From Marasmius tenuissimus (Eukaryota; Basidiomycota; Agaricomycetes; Agaricales; Marasmiaceae): DNA of 64,000 nucleotides. Under the pieces are notes generated by a model that saw only the letters and a program-made list of their open reading frames with translations, was not told the DNA's origin and did no database searches. The stretch's first letter is position 1, and each line of letters starts with the position of its first letter. The position numbers and the translations under genes are program-made. The stretch is taken from the NCBI GenBank assembly GCA_029532415.1, contig JAQOTA010000056.1:124001-188000 (forward strand). The letters are read 5' to 3'. Shown here in pieces: positions 46,501 to 56,603 of this stretch.

Positions 46501-48871
46501 AGAGAATAAGCTCGCTCCTCGTAGTGAGTTAATGACTTTTATCGGCTACCAAGATGGGATGAAAGGCTTCCTGTTCATGCAAAGTAATAATTCCGTATTC
46601 ACAAGTAGCACTGCACTATTCGATGAGACACTATACAATAAGTGTTCTGATGCCAAAACTCGTGGCTTCACACCTGTTGGTAGTGAACCTTTTACTTTGG
46701 GTGAAAATCCCAACATTCCTTCGGAAGATGAAGACTCTGATGACGACGGTTTTGATACTCCACTACCAGATCTCAGACGTCGCTCTGAACCTTCTAAGAG
46801 ATCAGAACCTCAGGTTGACAAACCTGCAGGTGGCCCTGCGCCAGGGGATGTGCCACTCCCTCAATCTGGTCCTCTGACGCCTCCAGGCAAACCCGCTGTT
46901 CCCCTGCCTGCACCAGCAGCGGATGGTCCACGCCGGTCTTTGAGGCAGCGGAAGGGTACAATGCAACCTGGTAATATATTTGGGGAAAAGCGGAACCCAA
47001 ATAAACCCTCAGACATAATTCGCGACTTAGAGAATAAGAATACTTGGAGAAACGTCACTGGAGACAAAGAACCGTCGCATCCAGTTGATCGTCCTAGCTC
47101 TTCGCGATCTAGGAAAGGCAAAGGTGGTAAAAAAGGGATTCCTGGTCCACTTCTGCCTCTGCCTGCTCCAGAACCTAGTGGAAGCACTGAGTCACATGAG
47201 GAAGAAAGCATAGTCGAAAGACTGACCCAAGAAGGGGGAGTAGGATTCGTGATTTACCTGTTGAACAATGCCGTTCCAGTTCAAGATTCGCTTCCAACGT
47301 CCAATACTCCTGATTTCTCTAACATCAGAGAGTGGACACTCCGTGATATTCTAAAGTTGCCTGTCGAGCAACAGAAGGAATGGAAGAACACTTGCCACGA
47401 AGAACTTGAGGCACTTCATAAGCGCAAGGTCTTCGAACTCTGTGACTTGCCTAAAGGTCGCAAAGCCATCAGAAATAGATGGGTCTTCGACATTAAGTCG
47501 AATGGTCGCAAGAAAGCAAGACTTGTTGCCAAGGGTTTCTCTCAGGTCGAAGGTGTAGACTTTGATGAGATCTTCTCACCAGTTTTTCGTTATGAGACTG
47601 TTCATATGATGCTTGCTCTCACAGCTCTCAAAAACTGGTACATCACTTCTGTTGATGTTAAGAACGCTTTCCTTTATGGCGATCTTGTTGAGGAGATTTA
47701 CATGGAACAACCTGAAGGCTTCAAAGTCAAGGGCCAAGAACGTAAGGTACTACGCCTGCGTCGTGCATTATATGGACTAAAGCAAGCTGCCCTTGAATGG
47801 TGGCAAACCCTCAGCTTGTCCATGGAAGTACTAGGCTTCAAACGCCTGACTTCTGATGCTGGACTCTTTATCTGCAAAGATCCGAAGAGTGGTGAAATTA
47901 TGTATGCGATCATCTATGTTGACGATGCACTTTTCATGGGTCCTAACAAAGCTTTTGTTGACAAGAAGAAAGCAGAGTTCATGGCTTGATGGGAATGCCG
48001 CAATATGGGCGATGCTAGCGAGTTTCTCCGCATGAGCATTCGTCGCGAAGGCAATAAGATCATGATTGACCAGAAGGATTATCTGAAGAAAGTCCTTGAA
48101 CGTTTTGGGATGCAGAATGCAAAAGGTGCTCCTACGCCCTTACCTGCTGGCTATGTGCCAACTCCCAACGATGGTCCAGTCAATCCTGCCATTCGCTCCA
48201 GATTCCAGTCTGTGATTGGGTCGCTTCTGTACATTATGCTGGGTACACATCCTGATATTGCCTATGCAGTTACGAAGCTTTCCCAGTTCTCTTCTAATCC
48301 AACGAAGGAACACCTTGATAAAGCTCTGTATATCTGCCACTATCTAGCTGGCACATCAGATTATTCACTCATCTACGATGGTGACTCTGATGGAGGTCTT
48401 CTTGCGTTCACAGACGCGGATTGGGCTGCCGATCCTATCAAACGCTGTTTGATCACTGACTACTTCTTCAAGTTAGCAGGCGGCATCTTTTTGTGGCAAT
48501 CACACACCCAGAAGACTGTAGCTCTTTCTTCCACTGAGGCTGAGTATATGGCACTGTCGGATTGCAGTCGTCAAGCTTCCTGGATAAGATCGCTACTCTC
48601 TGAACTTGGAATCAACTTGGGTCCTATTCCAATCTGCGGAGACAATCAGGGCTCTATCTTCATTGCATCTAATCCAGTTCAAGAACGCCAAACCAAGCAC
48701 ATCAATATTCGATATGATTATATTTGATCGTGTGTTGAAGATGGTAAAGTCGAGTTGTTCTTTATTGAAGGAGTCTATAATCCCGCAGACATGTTTACGA
48801 AGAATCTCGGACATGAGAAGTTCTTACGGTTCAGAGATCACCTTGGACTTGAATTCTATTCGTCCACTTGA
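43526..48871 (+). pseudogene. Gag-pol polyprotein of copia-2, three in-frame stops
   Basis: A 1782-codon frame starting MFDVKKYFSGRF. Gag (about residues 1-230), a Q-rich linker, an acidic region, protease DSGASS (Asp606), integrase zinc-finger region (E-H-R-R-F-G-H...C-R-G-C), catalytic Asp in HSDLK and SDEGGEYKG with Glu in PQQNGRAE, reverse transcriptase (SVDVKNAFLYGDL, YGLKQAALEW, YVDDALF) and RNase H (FTDADWA, SSTEAEYMALSD). TGA codons at 46268-46270, 47987-47989 and 48725-48727 each stand where an arginine codon is plausible; the first directly follows NGRAE, where relatives have Arg. The Gag zinc-knuckle region shows only the second half (GHWDKSC) and lacks the usual C-x2-C. The polyprotein is a remnant, not a working copy. 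Confidence 0.95.
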
Positions 48872-48901
48872 TTCGCTCAGATGCGCTTTTCAGCTGCACT
48901 T

Positions 48902-48913
48902 AGCGAGGGGGTG
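48902..48913 (+). other. Polypurine tract before 3' LTR of copia-2
   Basis: AGCGAGGGGGTG immediately precedes the TGTTGAATC start of the 3' LTR, the expected site for plus-strand priming. Confidence 0.6.
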
Positions 48914-49234
48914 TGTTGAATCTGTGGACTATAATTAGATCCCGGTATATCCGAAGTCCTGGTTCATACTTCCCGCCATTGTATTATGCGGGACAATGCA
49001 TTCGCTATTGTTCCATTCTTCATTGTTCATTATGGTCATATGTACAATTTCTATTGTTCTCCCTATATGGTAATTCTATTGTATCTACATGTATATAAGC
49101 TCATAGTTCTCTACTTGAATCTACAGTGTACTTGAGCTTCTACGTCTTGCCTCTATCTCTCTAAACTCCTCTCTGTTAAGTAGTAGTGTAGCCATGTTGT
49201 AGTCCTCTGCGCTAGGCGTCATGCCGGCTCATCA
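48914..49234 (+). repeat. 3' LTR of copia-2
   Basis: 321 bp, TGTTGAATCT...GGCTCATCA, followed by the target duplication ACAAG at 49235-49239. Confidence 0.95.
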
Positions 49235-49353
49235 ACAAGTAGGATTGCACCTATGGCAAAAGCCTTCATCAATGTGCCTCCATCACTATTATCAGCGGCC
49301 AAAACCCCTTCCATCGTTGCTGAAATAGATCTTCCCCCCAAGATTACTGGCAT

Positions 49354-50064
49354 TTCTCGCTTGTCTAGTAATGTTGAGCAATGCTGTGTCGTCGCTGCAG
49401 CGGTCAACCTGGGAATAGTGAATAGTTGGGGGTATTACACACTGGATGCTTGACAGTTCGGGTTTTGTCCAGGTAGTGATGCTTATTTGCGGAATATACG
49501 AGCTTGCTTTCTCTTCTGAGTCCGGTGGTCTGTGAGGTCTTGGGTTTGCCCTTTGATGGACAAAGCTGTTGGCAGGACTGCGTGAATTTGCACGTGACTG
49601 GGGTGCCCCATTGAGCGGGGTGCCCGTTTGGGTGCTCCGACTGGTGAGTACACCGAGTGTGTTCAGCTCACACACAGGGCAGTGTGGTTGCAGAGGCACT
49701 GAAGTGCTGAAAGACTTACTGCTTAGTGCTCAGCACTCAGAGACTTGGGTGTGCATATCATACCACCGACGCAGCTTTGGCCTCAAGGCCTGAATTTTCA
49801 ACTTATTGCTCCCGAAATCACAGGGTACAACACAAGTACAACATATTATTATCTATCAGGACCTGCGTTGATTGGCCCATTATGCATGGAACTTCATCCA
49901 AGTTTGGATAGTCCATGTGTCAGTCGACCCCCAGAGTTTGACTGGACACCAAAACACCCAGTTTCAATTGCCACGCTGTAGGCGTGAGGGTTCTCTGTCG
50001 TCTGAAAATAATGGTAAGACGCAGCCAGAGCTGGATTCTTTTCCAGGAAGGCCTTTCACATTGG
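49354..50064. other. Intergenic between B3 and F3
   Basis: The first part is the diverged leader of B3. The rest gives no gene or named repeat. The F-box-coding 5' half expected for F3 is absent. Confidence 0.4.
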
Positions 50065-51655
50065 CTTCAGTCACGTCATAGACATATTATGCGCACGCTC
50101 ATCTCAATGGATCAATGTCAACTTGGATTGCTTAGTGCGTTCCAACATTGTTAGCCCTGCTTTCTATGTTTTCCCTGCCTTGCAAAGTATCAAAGGCAAT
50201 CTTCCTAATCTTGAAAGGTTTGCTGGTTACATGGAAACCCTTTCATCCTTGACACATATATTCAATTCTTCATGTCCAGCTCTTCGGAGCCTTGATATCA
50301 GAGAAGTTGGAACCAGAGATGAGCGGTTGGTGAATACTATTCCGCGGCAGCAGATCGAAGACCCAGTGCTTGATGTCATGAATTTCCCTCCTATCTTATC
50401 TTTTCTCCTTATCTTATCATTTTCCATCTTATCTATATCTTATCCCTCACATGACTCATATCTTATCATATAGACACATGGTAGATACATGAAGGGACCC
50501 ACATGCTGTAGACACATGTTGGTCCTGTTTCAGATACCATTTCACGATGTCATACCTTGATGTCATACCTCACCGTAGACACACACCGTAGTCCTCTCAG
50601 TAGTATATAAGAAGTAGATACTCTGCATGTATTCCCCAGTCTTGAGCTGGTTTATTCCTCACCAGTATAGAGTTCTCTATTCTTTGCCTCGTTCCCTCTT
50701 GTCTGAAAGCTTAGTGCGACGCGTCACCAGGTCAGATCTGGTGATTGCTGACACTTGACGTAAAGCAGGCAGATTACCCTTTGGACCTCGTGTCGTTCTG
50801 TCCAAGTCTCAAGTCCTTGGACCTCATCTACAACCACTAGACCCCTATACACATACCTGACCATCATAATCATTTGACCTCCGACTTGGAGTTGTTGACC
50901 CTCAACACAGGCGAACTCAACATTCAATGCTCGGTCCACTTGGGTACCGTTCTTTGACCGCATCACTCTCCCTCGACTCTCCTCACTCACCCTTTACCAC
51001 GTATATCCAACAATCAAAGATGCTTCCCCTCGTTTGCAGTGTATCACACGCTCAAGACGCCCGATGACTTCACTAGCTCTCGTGCGACATGCTCTCGCCG
51101 AAAGACAACCGCTACCTTCTTTCTCTTACTCCGTGGCTAACGACCCTCATTCTTCACGAAAGGCTGGAAGTAGGAACACGATTAAATTGCATCAAAGATT
51201 TCTCTGCATTTTATATGTCGAGCACGACTCTCAGTCTACGATGTGAACACCGAAAGGGAGACACCACGCTTTTTAGCCCGATTCCAACACGTCTCCATCA
51301 GCATATCTCGTTCGCCATACGCATCCACGGGTCCCTTCTCACAGCAACTCTCAGATAACTCGTTTCGCTCCTTCTTTGACTCAAACGGGAATGTCGATGA
51401 TATGACTGTATAAAGCAGTCGCCTCGCGGTGGTTACCTGACTGAGGGGAGGCCGTACGAGCTGGTGTCGATTGCCTACGTTCTGTGACGATTGAGTTGAA
51501 TTTGGCATCCAGACACAGGGGTTTGACTTCTCGCGATCTTCCGGACTTGGAGGGATTGAGGGAGCTGGGTGAGGGGAGTTGGAGGTGTTTATCGACTTGG
51601 GATCAGAATCTTGATTGTCAGAATACACAGATGGTCGAGATGATAGTGCGTTCAT
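50065..51655 (+). pseudogene. F3: 5'-truncated F-box/LRR gene with an LTR insertion
   Basis: Only the leucine-rich part is present. It begins near 50065 (I-L-C-A-R-S-S-Q-W-I-like reading, matching C-E-R-S-F-Q-W-L in F4), reads F-P-A-L-Q-S-I-K-G-N-L-P-N-L, then T-I-P-R-Q-Q-I-E-D, where a 380-bp solo LTR sits at 50374-50753. Homology continues behind it (W-V-P-F-F-D-R-I-T-L-P-R-L-S-S-L) to the end near 51655, with several frame changes. No F-box or start remains. It abuts the truncated D6. Confidence 0.8.
50374..50753 (+). repeat. Solo LTR of a second retrotransposon family inside F3
   Basis: 380 bp with ends TGTCA...TGACA, flanked by the direct repeat CTTGA (50369-50373 and 50754-50758). It contains a TATA-like TATATAAG near 50606 and is unrelated in sequence to the copia-1/copia-2 LTRs. 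The terminal TG...CA and 5-bp duplication mark it as an LTR; the orientation is assumed from the TATA-like motif. Confidence 0.85.
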
Positions 51656-51689
51656 GGCTCACTCTGGTAACACGAGTGATATTACACCT

Positions 51690-52133
51690 ACAGCTGCAGA
51701 TGCGATAGGTTATACCACAATAATGCACGCTCGGTTCGTCCGCAAAGTGGTCTGTAGAAAGAAAAGAGTGAGGACCACGTCGATGACGAGTGAAGAGCGA
51801 TCTGCGTACGCTGGAGTACCACCCCTATCAAATTAAAGAAGGGAGGTATCGCTGTAACAGGTAGAGAACTGTGACTATGGACCACGGCCTCCTCCAGATA
51901 TATCGTATCTCCGAGTTGACGTTGAGAGTAATATCATAAAACAGTAACGCCGAGCTGGCAACTGCGACGCCGTATTGCAGCTAAGTTACAGTGCCAACCA
52001 CCTGAGGGTCAGACTGACCGTTCACAAACTGAAATCGAGATCAGCGAATAGTAGTAACGTCTGTCGTGTACGCACTCACCATAACCGCCCTCTGGTGCTC
52101 AAGCACAGTAGCGAGGGTAGAGTTATCGACCAT
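51690..52133 (-). pseudogene. D6: DUF6533 gene, 5' fragment only
   Basis: The first four exons of the D plan are present: M-V-D-N-S-T-L-A-T-V from 52133, mini-exon, the core with EIRYIW and RYLP, and the exon reading H-Y-C-G-I-T-Y-R-I-C-S. The homology stops at about 51690, where F3 sequence starts, so all later exons are gone. It is closest to D5. Probably the product of recombination between an F gene and a D gene. Confidence 0.8.
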
Positions 52134-54149
52134 CGGATTCAGATTCTTGAGGTGATACCGAGACAAGAAAAACTTGTTTTATGGGAGAAACATCAACGCT
52201 ACCGTCTCAGTTCGCATTAGCGGCGCGAGTCCATGGATTTGAGATGATCATAAGATGATCAAAACCCTAGTCTATCTCAGAGCCGACGAATCCTCACACC
52301 TCCAACGGGTTTCTGACTTCATGTACGGCCCTTAACATATTAGGAGCAGAGCCATCACGGGGAATCTGGGCCCGAGCCGTCTCAGTGCATACATGAACCG
52401 GCGGGGTCGCTAGGCAGGAGAAAAGTGCCTGTGATGACCTGTGACGACTCGTGAAAGTCAGAAACATGTATGGGGTGTGTGTATCAATGTCGAGTCCCAC
52501 TCCGCGTCCTAGCCCTGGGAAGGAAAGTTGGAATTGACAAAAGCGTACCCTCCGTTCTATGAAAGGATGTGGTCTGTGTCAGACGGACGTAGAACGAGAG
52601 CACGAAGAGGACTTGATTCCGGCGAGTAAAGAAAGTTGAATGGTTTTCGATGCAACCGTCGTAGCCACTCGAGAACCGAAGTCGTCATTAGCGCCCTGAA
52701 TGGACGGCTAGCGCCGAAGCCGGGGCTCATGCTCGGAAGAAGAATAAGTACAGATGCAGCAAGAAACCAAGGAGATTCGGGATGCCAACGTTACGTTCGT
52801 TCACAGTAAAACAGTTCGGGACAAACAAATTCTGATGACTGGTTGCAACGACCGAGACCGCTTTAACTGACCCGGGGGCATCGAACTTCGTGTATCCTGA
52901 GCGAGACTCAGATATTGAGTCAATCTCGCCCGAATCATCTGTCTCGTAGATTGCAAGGTGCGTCGTCGAGGTGGAGAAGAGGATATCCCGTGGTGTGTAT
53001 TGCGGACTGAGAGAATAGCTAGGTGAGGAGGTTTGAAATTGTGTGACGGTGCGGCGTTCAGGAGGAACAACTCGAACGTGTGAAATCCATAATCAATATC
53101 GAGCGGCGCCCAGACTGACGGATTGAGGGTTGTAGAGAGCGTCGGTGCATCTTGAGACTTTTGACGAACGAACTTTGATCCTTGCGAAGTACTTGGTTTC
53201 TCTCCCAAAACGCAGCCCAAGGTCAAGTTCTTGTTACCGACTCCGATTTCTTCTCGAGCCTAACGCCGTAGGCTCTTCATAGAGCGAGATATCCCCCCAG
53301 AGTAGCCAGTAGCCTATCAAATTGAGAGAAAACTTGCAGAGGGTTGTAGCCAGCTACAAGGCCGTAAGCGTAAAGACAAGAAAAAAGATCCGGAGTTTCT
53401 AAGACGTCAACGTCGCCTTTTCAGTATAAGAAAAAAGGCAGAACAGAACGACGCACACCACTCAACTTTGGACCGTAGAGCGGGAACTCCGTTCATTACA
53501 TGAAAAAAAAAACCACGTAACAGCCTCAGCCTCCGTCGTCAGCCATTCCTCGGGATGGTCCCGTATAGACTAAACACTTCAAGTATGTACACGAGTGCGA
53601 GGTCATTGTGTCGATGAAATAGACAGGTTGGAGTATGGAAGTAGCAGATGTGGACAATGAGGTGGACTGAGAACGAGTAGCAGAGGTGGCCTTCGTTGTC
53701 AGTATCTCGATAGACAAAGAATTGACCATGGTGGTCGGGACGAGGAGCCTGTGACAAAATGTGACGCCTACAGGCTACGGCCCCTCTACCTTGGGTTTTC
53801 AAATATAACATCAACACCAGTGTCGGGGGAGAGCACGATAAACAACGCGCGAGGGCAAGAGAGATAGATAAAATATAATCTATTCAGTCCCCAGCGTCTA
53901 TGTATTTACACGGCGTCAACGCTAAAGGCACATGACACAGAACGACACTGCTACACCCTTGCAAGGTCGTCGAGCTCGACAGTAACTCCCGCGTACGTCG
54001 ACCTGAGCACCTGAGAATAATCGATACCATCTGATTCGGTAAGAAATCCAGCTAGAAAGACCCAGCGACCATAACTGATATCCCCAAATATATTTCGATG
54101 TTGCCAGCCCAGCACCCCGAGTTTCAGCTCGAAGCCTCTTCACCGAATA
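52134..54149. other. Spacer between D6 and A4; no confident gene
   Basis: Homologous to the D-A spacers at 417-3511 and 8879-10912. A minus-strand frame of 141 codons (52801-53226) has only weak, shifting counterparts in the other spacers. I do not call it. Confidence 0.5.
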
Positions 54150-54834
54150 ATGCCAGCGTTGACTGTCGAATCGTCCGTTTTGGAGGTAGCCGAAAAGGTT
54201 GAGGCGTCCAGTAACTCAGGCGGAGGTCTCTTGTCCAAATTAGCATTAGTCGGAGTACTCGTCGTCGTTGCTGCACTAGCAGCAAAGAGATGGTTCTTCC
54301 CGTACACCATCGAGGACTTAGAGGACTTGGTAAAGAGCATTGATAACCTGATAAAGGATAATATGAGGCGTGAGTGGAATCTGCTGGGAGGTTCCGCGAA
54401 GGGATTTAGATGTAGGCTTCAAAAGTGAGTGTGGAGGTGGTGCATACCTTGTCACCGAGACGACTGACTTTGGCCTCTTAAATCTCTGCAAAAACTCTTT
54501 GTACGCCCAAAAACGTTCATTCCAACGTACTCAATGGCCAACTTGGATCCAACGTAGACGGAACGAGGAGGTGCGCCATATCAAGATGAGGGGTGTCGCC
54601 GAGCCGGACAGGACGAGGATTTTGGCTTGGATGATCTCCCAATGGCATCAGCTGAAGCGCGTGAATGCTTCCCATGCGTTGCTGTCGCAACTGAAGTACG
54701 ATTTGATGGTGCGTGGGCTTGTCCATACCTGATGGCAAAAAAAAAACCCATAAAAATGTTTGATACAGCTCGAGATCGAAGAAAAAGAGCGTAACTTCCA
54801 TGCAAGAGCATTATCCTCGTCGACGAGAGTGTGA
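54150..54834 (+). CDS. A4: type A small single-pass membrane protein, intact
   Basis: Exons 54150-54424, 54558-54708 and 54769-54834 (275, 151, 66 nt) give 163 residues. Residues 1-28 are polar (M-P-A-L-T-V-E-S-S-V-L-E-V-A); about 29-45 form one hydrophobic span (LALVGVLVVVAALAA); KRWFFPYTIEDLEDL follows at 46-60, then a charged helix ending RCRLQK. Exon 2 encodes EEVRHIKMRGV, DRTRILAWMISQW and VNASHALLSQLKYDLM; exon 3 LEIEEKERNFHARAL. The second intron begins GTGCGT and ends TTGATACAG. The layout (short N-terminus, one span, basic-aromatic motif, helical C-terminal half) matches type B, but type A has an extra intron in mid-protein. Function unknown; probably membrane-anchored. Confidence 0.78.
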
Positions 54835-55191
54835 TGCCATCCAACTCGCTGCCGCTTGACATGTTATTGACCATCATCATCGACCACCACGCTCGTCGTC
54901 CATCACCAAGACCCTCTGATTCTCCACTGCTATCCCCAGCTCTGTTTCTGCTATCATCTGGCCTCCTATATCACTTGCTCGTGTTGCCTCGTATTGCTCG
55001 AATTTGATTCATCTCGATTGCTGTGTCCAGCTACCCAGGAAGAGGGAACGAGGAGACCACGAGGGAGCCGGATCAAGTCCAGCACGATGACTGCGACACC
55101 GGTCCGTCTTTCCCTGAATATGCTACATCTGCACCGGTCCCGATGTAGCGAGCCTGGATGACTGTCGGGCATGGTAAGTTAACATCGTGAT

Positions 55192-55377
55192 TTGTCGAGG
55201 GAGAAGAGGAAAGATGATCGTACGATTGACGACGCGAATGTCAGCGCGAACGTTGCTGAATCAGGTGGTGACTTGGGCAGAGATATCTTCGAAATCTTCA
55301 GCCGTTTTGAGCAGTTTGAAGAGGATCAGCTAGCGGAGGAGAGTCAGAGGAGACAGAAGGAGGAATCGAAGTCATAG
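55192..55377 (+). CDS. Candidate small acidic/charged protein, 61 residues
   Basis: Open frame reading MSREKRKDD, then D-L-G-R-D-I-F-E-I-F-S-R-F-E-Q-F and Q-L-A-E-E-S-Q-R-R-Q. The same sequence occurs downstream of A1 (about 4535-4710) and A2 (about 13730-13900), but there the frame has stops and shifts. It may be an exon of a larger gene or simply non-coding duplicated DNA that happens to be open. No family recognised. Confidence 0.25.
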   Translation: MSREKRKDDRTIDDANVSANVAESGGDLGRDIFEIFSRFEQFEEDQLAEESQRRQKEESKS

Positions 55378-55760
55378 CGCATGCTCAAGAGAATGAATTT
55401 GCGAGCATTGAAATCTGAGAAGGAGTAGACTGGCAGCTGATTGGCGAGAGGTTAATGGCAATCGCATCTGAGGGCCGTTTGTAGCGATACGAGTCGAAGG
55501 ATGAGAATGAGGACAAGCTGGAGACAAACAACAAAGGTGAGGGAGGAGTATTTGGGGTCCTTGAGTTGCGGCGGGATCATCGTGGATTCATTTGTTCTAC
55601 CCGTGGCTATGCCTGGCGGAAACGGTGGCAATGCACGGCTTGTCACGTCCTAAATACGGAAAGTCTCTCCTGGGCCTTAAACTGGTTACTTCCTCCAATT
55701 CTAATTGGCACTGGTGTGTGCTCACACAGCGGACCCAAAGGTGATCAAACGGGCGAGACA

Positions 55761-55975
55761 GACCCACACCGGCGCCACTGCATCAGAGCCACATCGGTGA
55801 CACTGTATTGGACCCACACCTAGATCAACTTGAAGGACCCACACACAGACCGATTTGACGGACCCACACCCCAGAGCGACTTGACGGACCCACACCGGCG
55901 CCACTGCATCGGACCCACACGGACTTTGCGGACCCACACCGGCGGGACAGGAGCAGACCCCGGACACCCACACTG
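55761..55975 (+). repeat. Irregular tandem repeat of GACCCACAC units
   Basis: Seven copies of GACCCACAC at uneven spacing, often followed by CGGCGCCACTGCATC or CGACTTGACG. It lies after the point where homology to the other middle spacers ends. Confidence 0.7.
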
Positions 55976-56427
55976 TTGTGACCTCCAGACCTCCTTCGTT
56001 GCCCTTCATTTCCCCCCTACGTTTGCTTGTTCATCCGACAGCCAATATCTGTCTTCCTCGAGGTTCCTCTATTCAACCTGATTCTGCCACATTCTATCCT
56101 CATACACACAAATCTCACAACCCTTATGCCCGCGAAAGGTCCGTGTTGAGGACTTCACCATAGGACACATTGCTCAACTGAATGATAGCATGCAAATCGT
56201 TGACAGGTAAGCCGGATGTCTTGTCGCCACAATGCCTTCCTGTTCCTTTTTCCAAGCAATAATTGACCTTCAAACAGCAATTAAACAGATTCGCCCAGCC
56301 GCCTTTTCAGTCGAGACCGATGGGCAACGGTCGCGACCTTTCTGCTGTCTACCCACTGTGGGTACGTTCCCTACTTTCGTCTTCGACGTTGTGAAATAAT
56401 GCCAACCTCAACACACACCTTCTATAG

Positions 56428-56603
56428 CCAAAGAAAGACGATGTCTTGAAGGTATGCAAATTTACGAGACTACAGCCCTAGCAAACAGGAAACCGGCGAC
56501 AGTGCAGTGGATGGTGCGGATATCAGAACAGATCAGTGTTGCTGGACACCTTCGGCGGGTATGCATCACCTGTGCTTGGACGTCAGGCTGGGAATTGCAG
56601 TAA
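56428..56603 (+). other. Possible last exon of gene 'C', module IV
   Basis: After a TTCTATAG acceptor the sequence reads C-L-E-G-M-Q-I-Y and A-L-A-N-R-K-P-A-T-V-Q-W-M-V, in the same frame as the remnants at 5863 and 15506, and stays open to a TAA at 56601-56603. It overlaps the last exon of B4 on the opposite strand. Upstream candidate exons (about 56120-56210 and 56277-56360) join in frame, but the gene start is not identified. Confidence 0.3.

Larger units (their letters stand above)
42911..49234 (+). mobile_element. Complete Ty1/copia LTR retrotransposon (copia-2), 6.3 kb
   Basis: LTRs 42911-43225 and 48914-49234, primer-binding site 43226-43238, one long gag-pol frame 43526-48871, a purine-rich tract before the 3' LTR, and the target duplication ACAAG (42906-42910 and 49235-49239). 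Domain order Gag, protease, integrase, reverse transcriptase, RNase H is that of Ty1/copia. Three in-frame TGA codons make it non-autonomous at present. It lies inside the type B gene B3, opposite to that gene's direction. Confidence 0.96.
42427..49353 (-). pseudogene. B3: type B membrane protein split by a complete copia element
   Basis: The 5' part is 49353-49235: M-P-V-I-L-G-G start, A-A-D-N-S-D-G-G, and the first half of the membrane span ending AIGAILLV. After the copia element the reading resumes at 42910 with VTVAGAKKWFYPHTLDDLKEQ and continues to the C-terminal half (EYQKMREIEE, N-L-V-T-W, R-W-Q-E-L-R). The last exon starts MEVN at 42474 and would end at 42427. The insertion duplicated ACAAG inside the membrane-span codons. 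Two in-frame TGA codons (42766-42764 and 42462-42460) stand where B1 has CGA; the first is placed by alignment. The gene is thus dead by insertion and by point mutation. Which came first is not shown. Confidence 0.85.
54835..56427. other. Middle spacer IV between A4 and B4
   Basis: The left half matches middle spacers I and II up to GTATTTGGGGTCC near 55552, after which the sequence is unrelated. It holds a possible small gene (55192-55377) and a short tandem repeat (55761-55975). From about 56120 it contains GT...AG-bounded stretches that may be exons of gene 'C'. Confidence 0.45.

Noticed and set aside
52801..53226. 141-codon minus-strand frame in the D6-A4 spacer
   Set aside because: Only weak, shifted resemblance to other spacers; no domain and no consistent splice sites.
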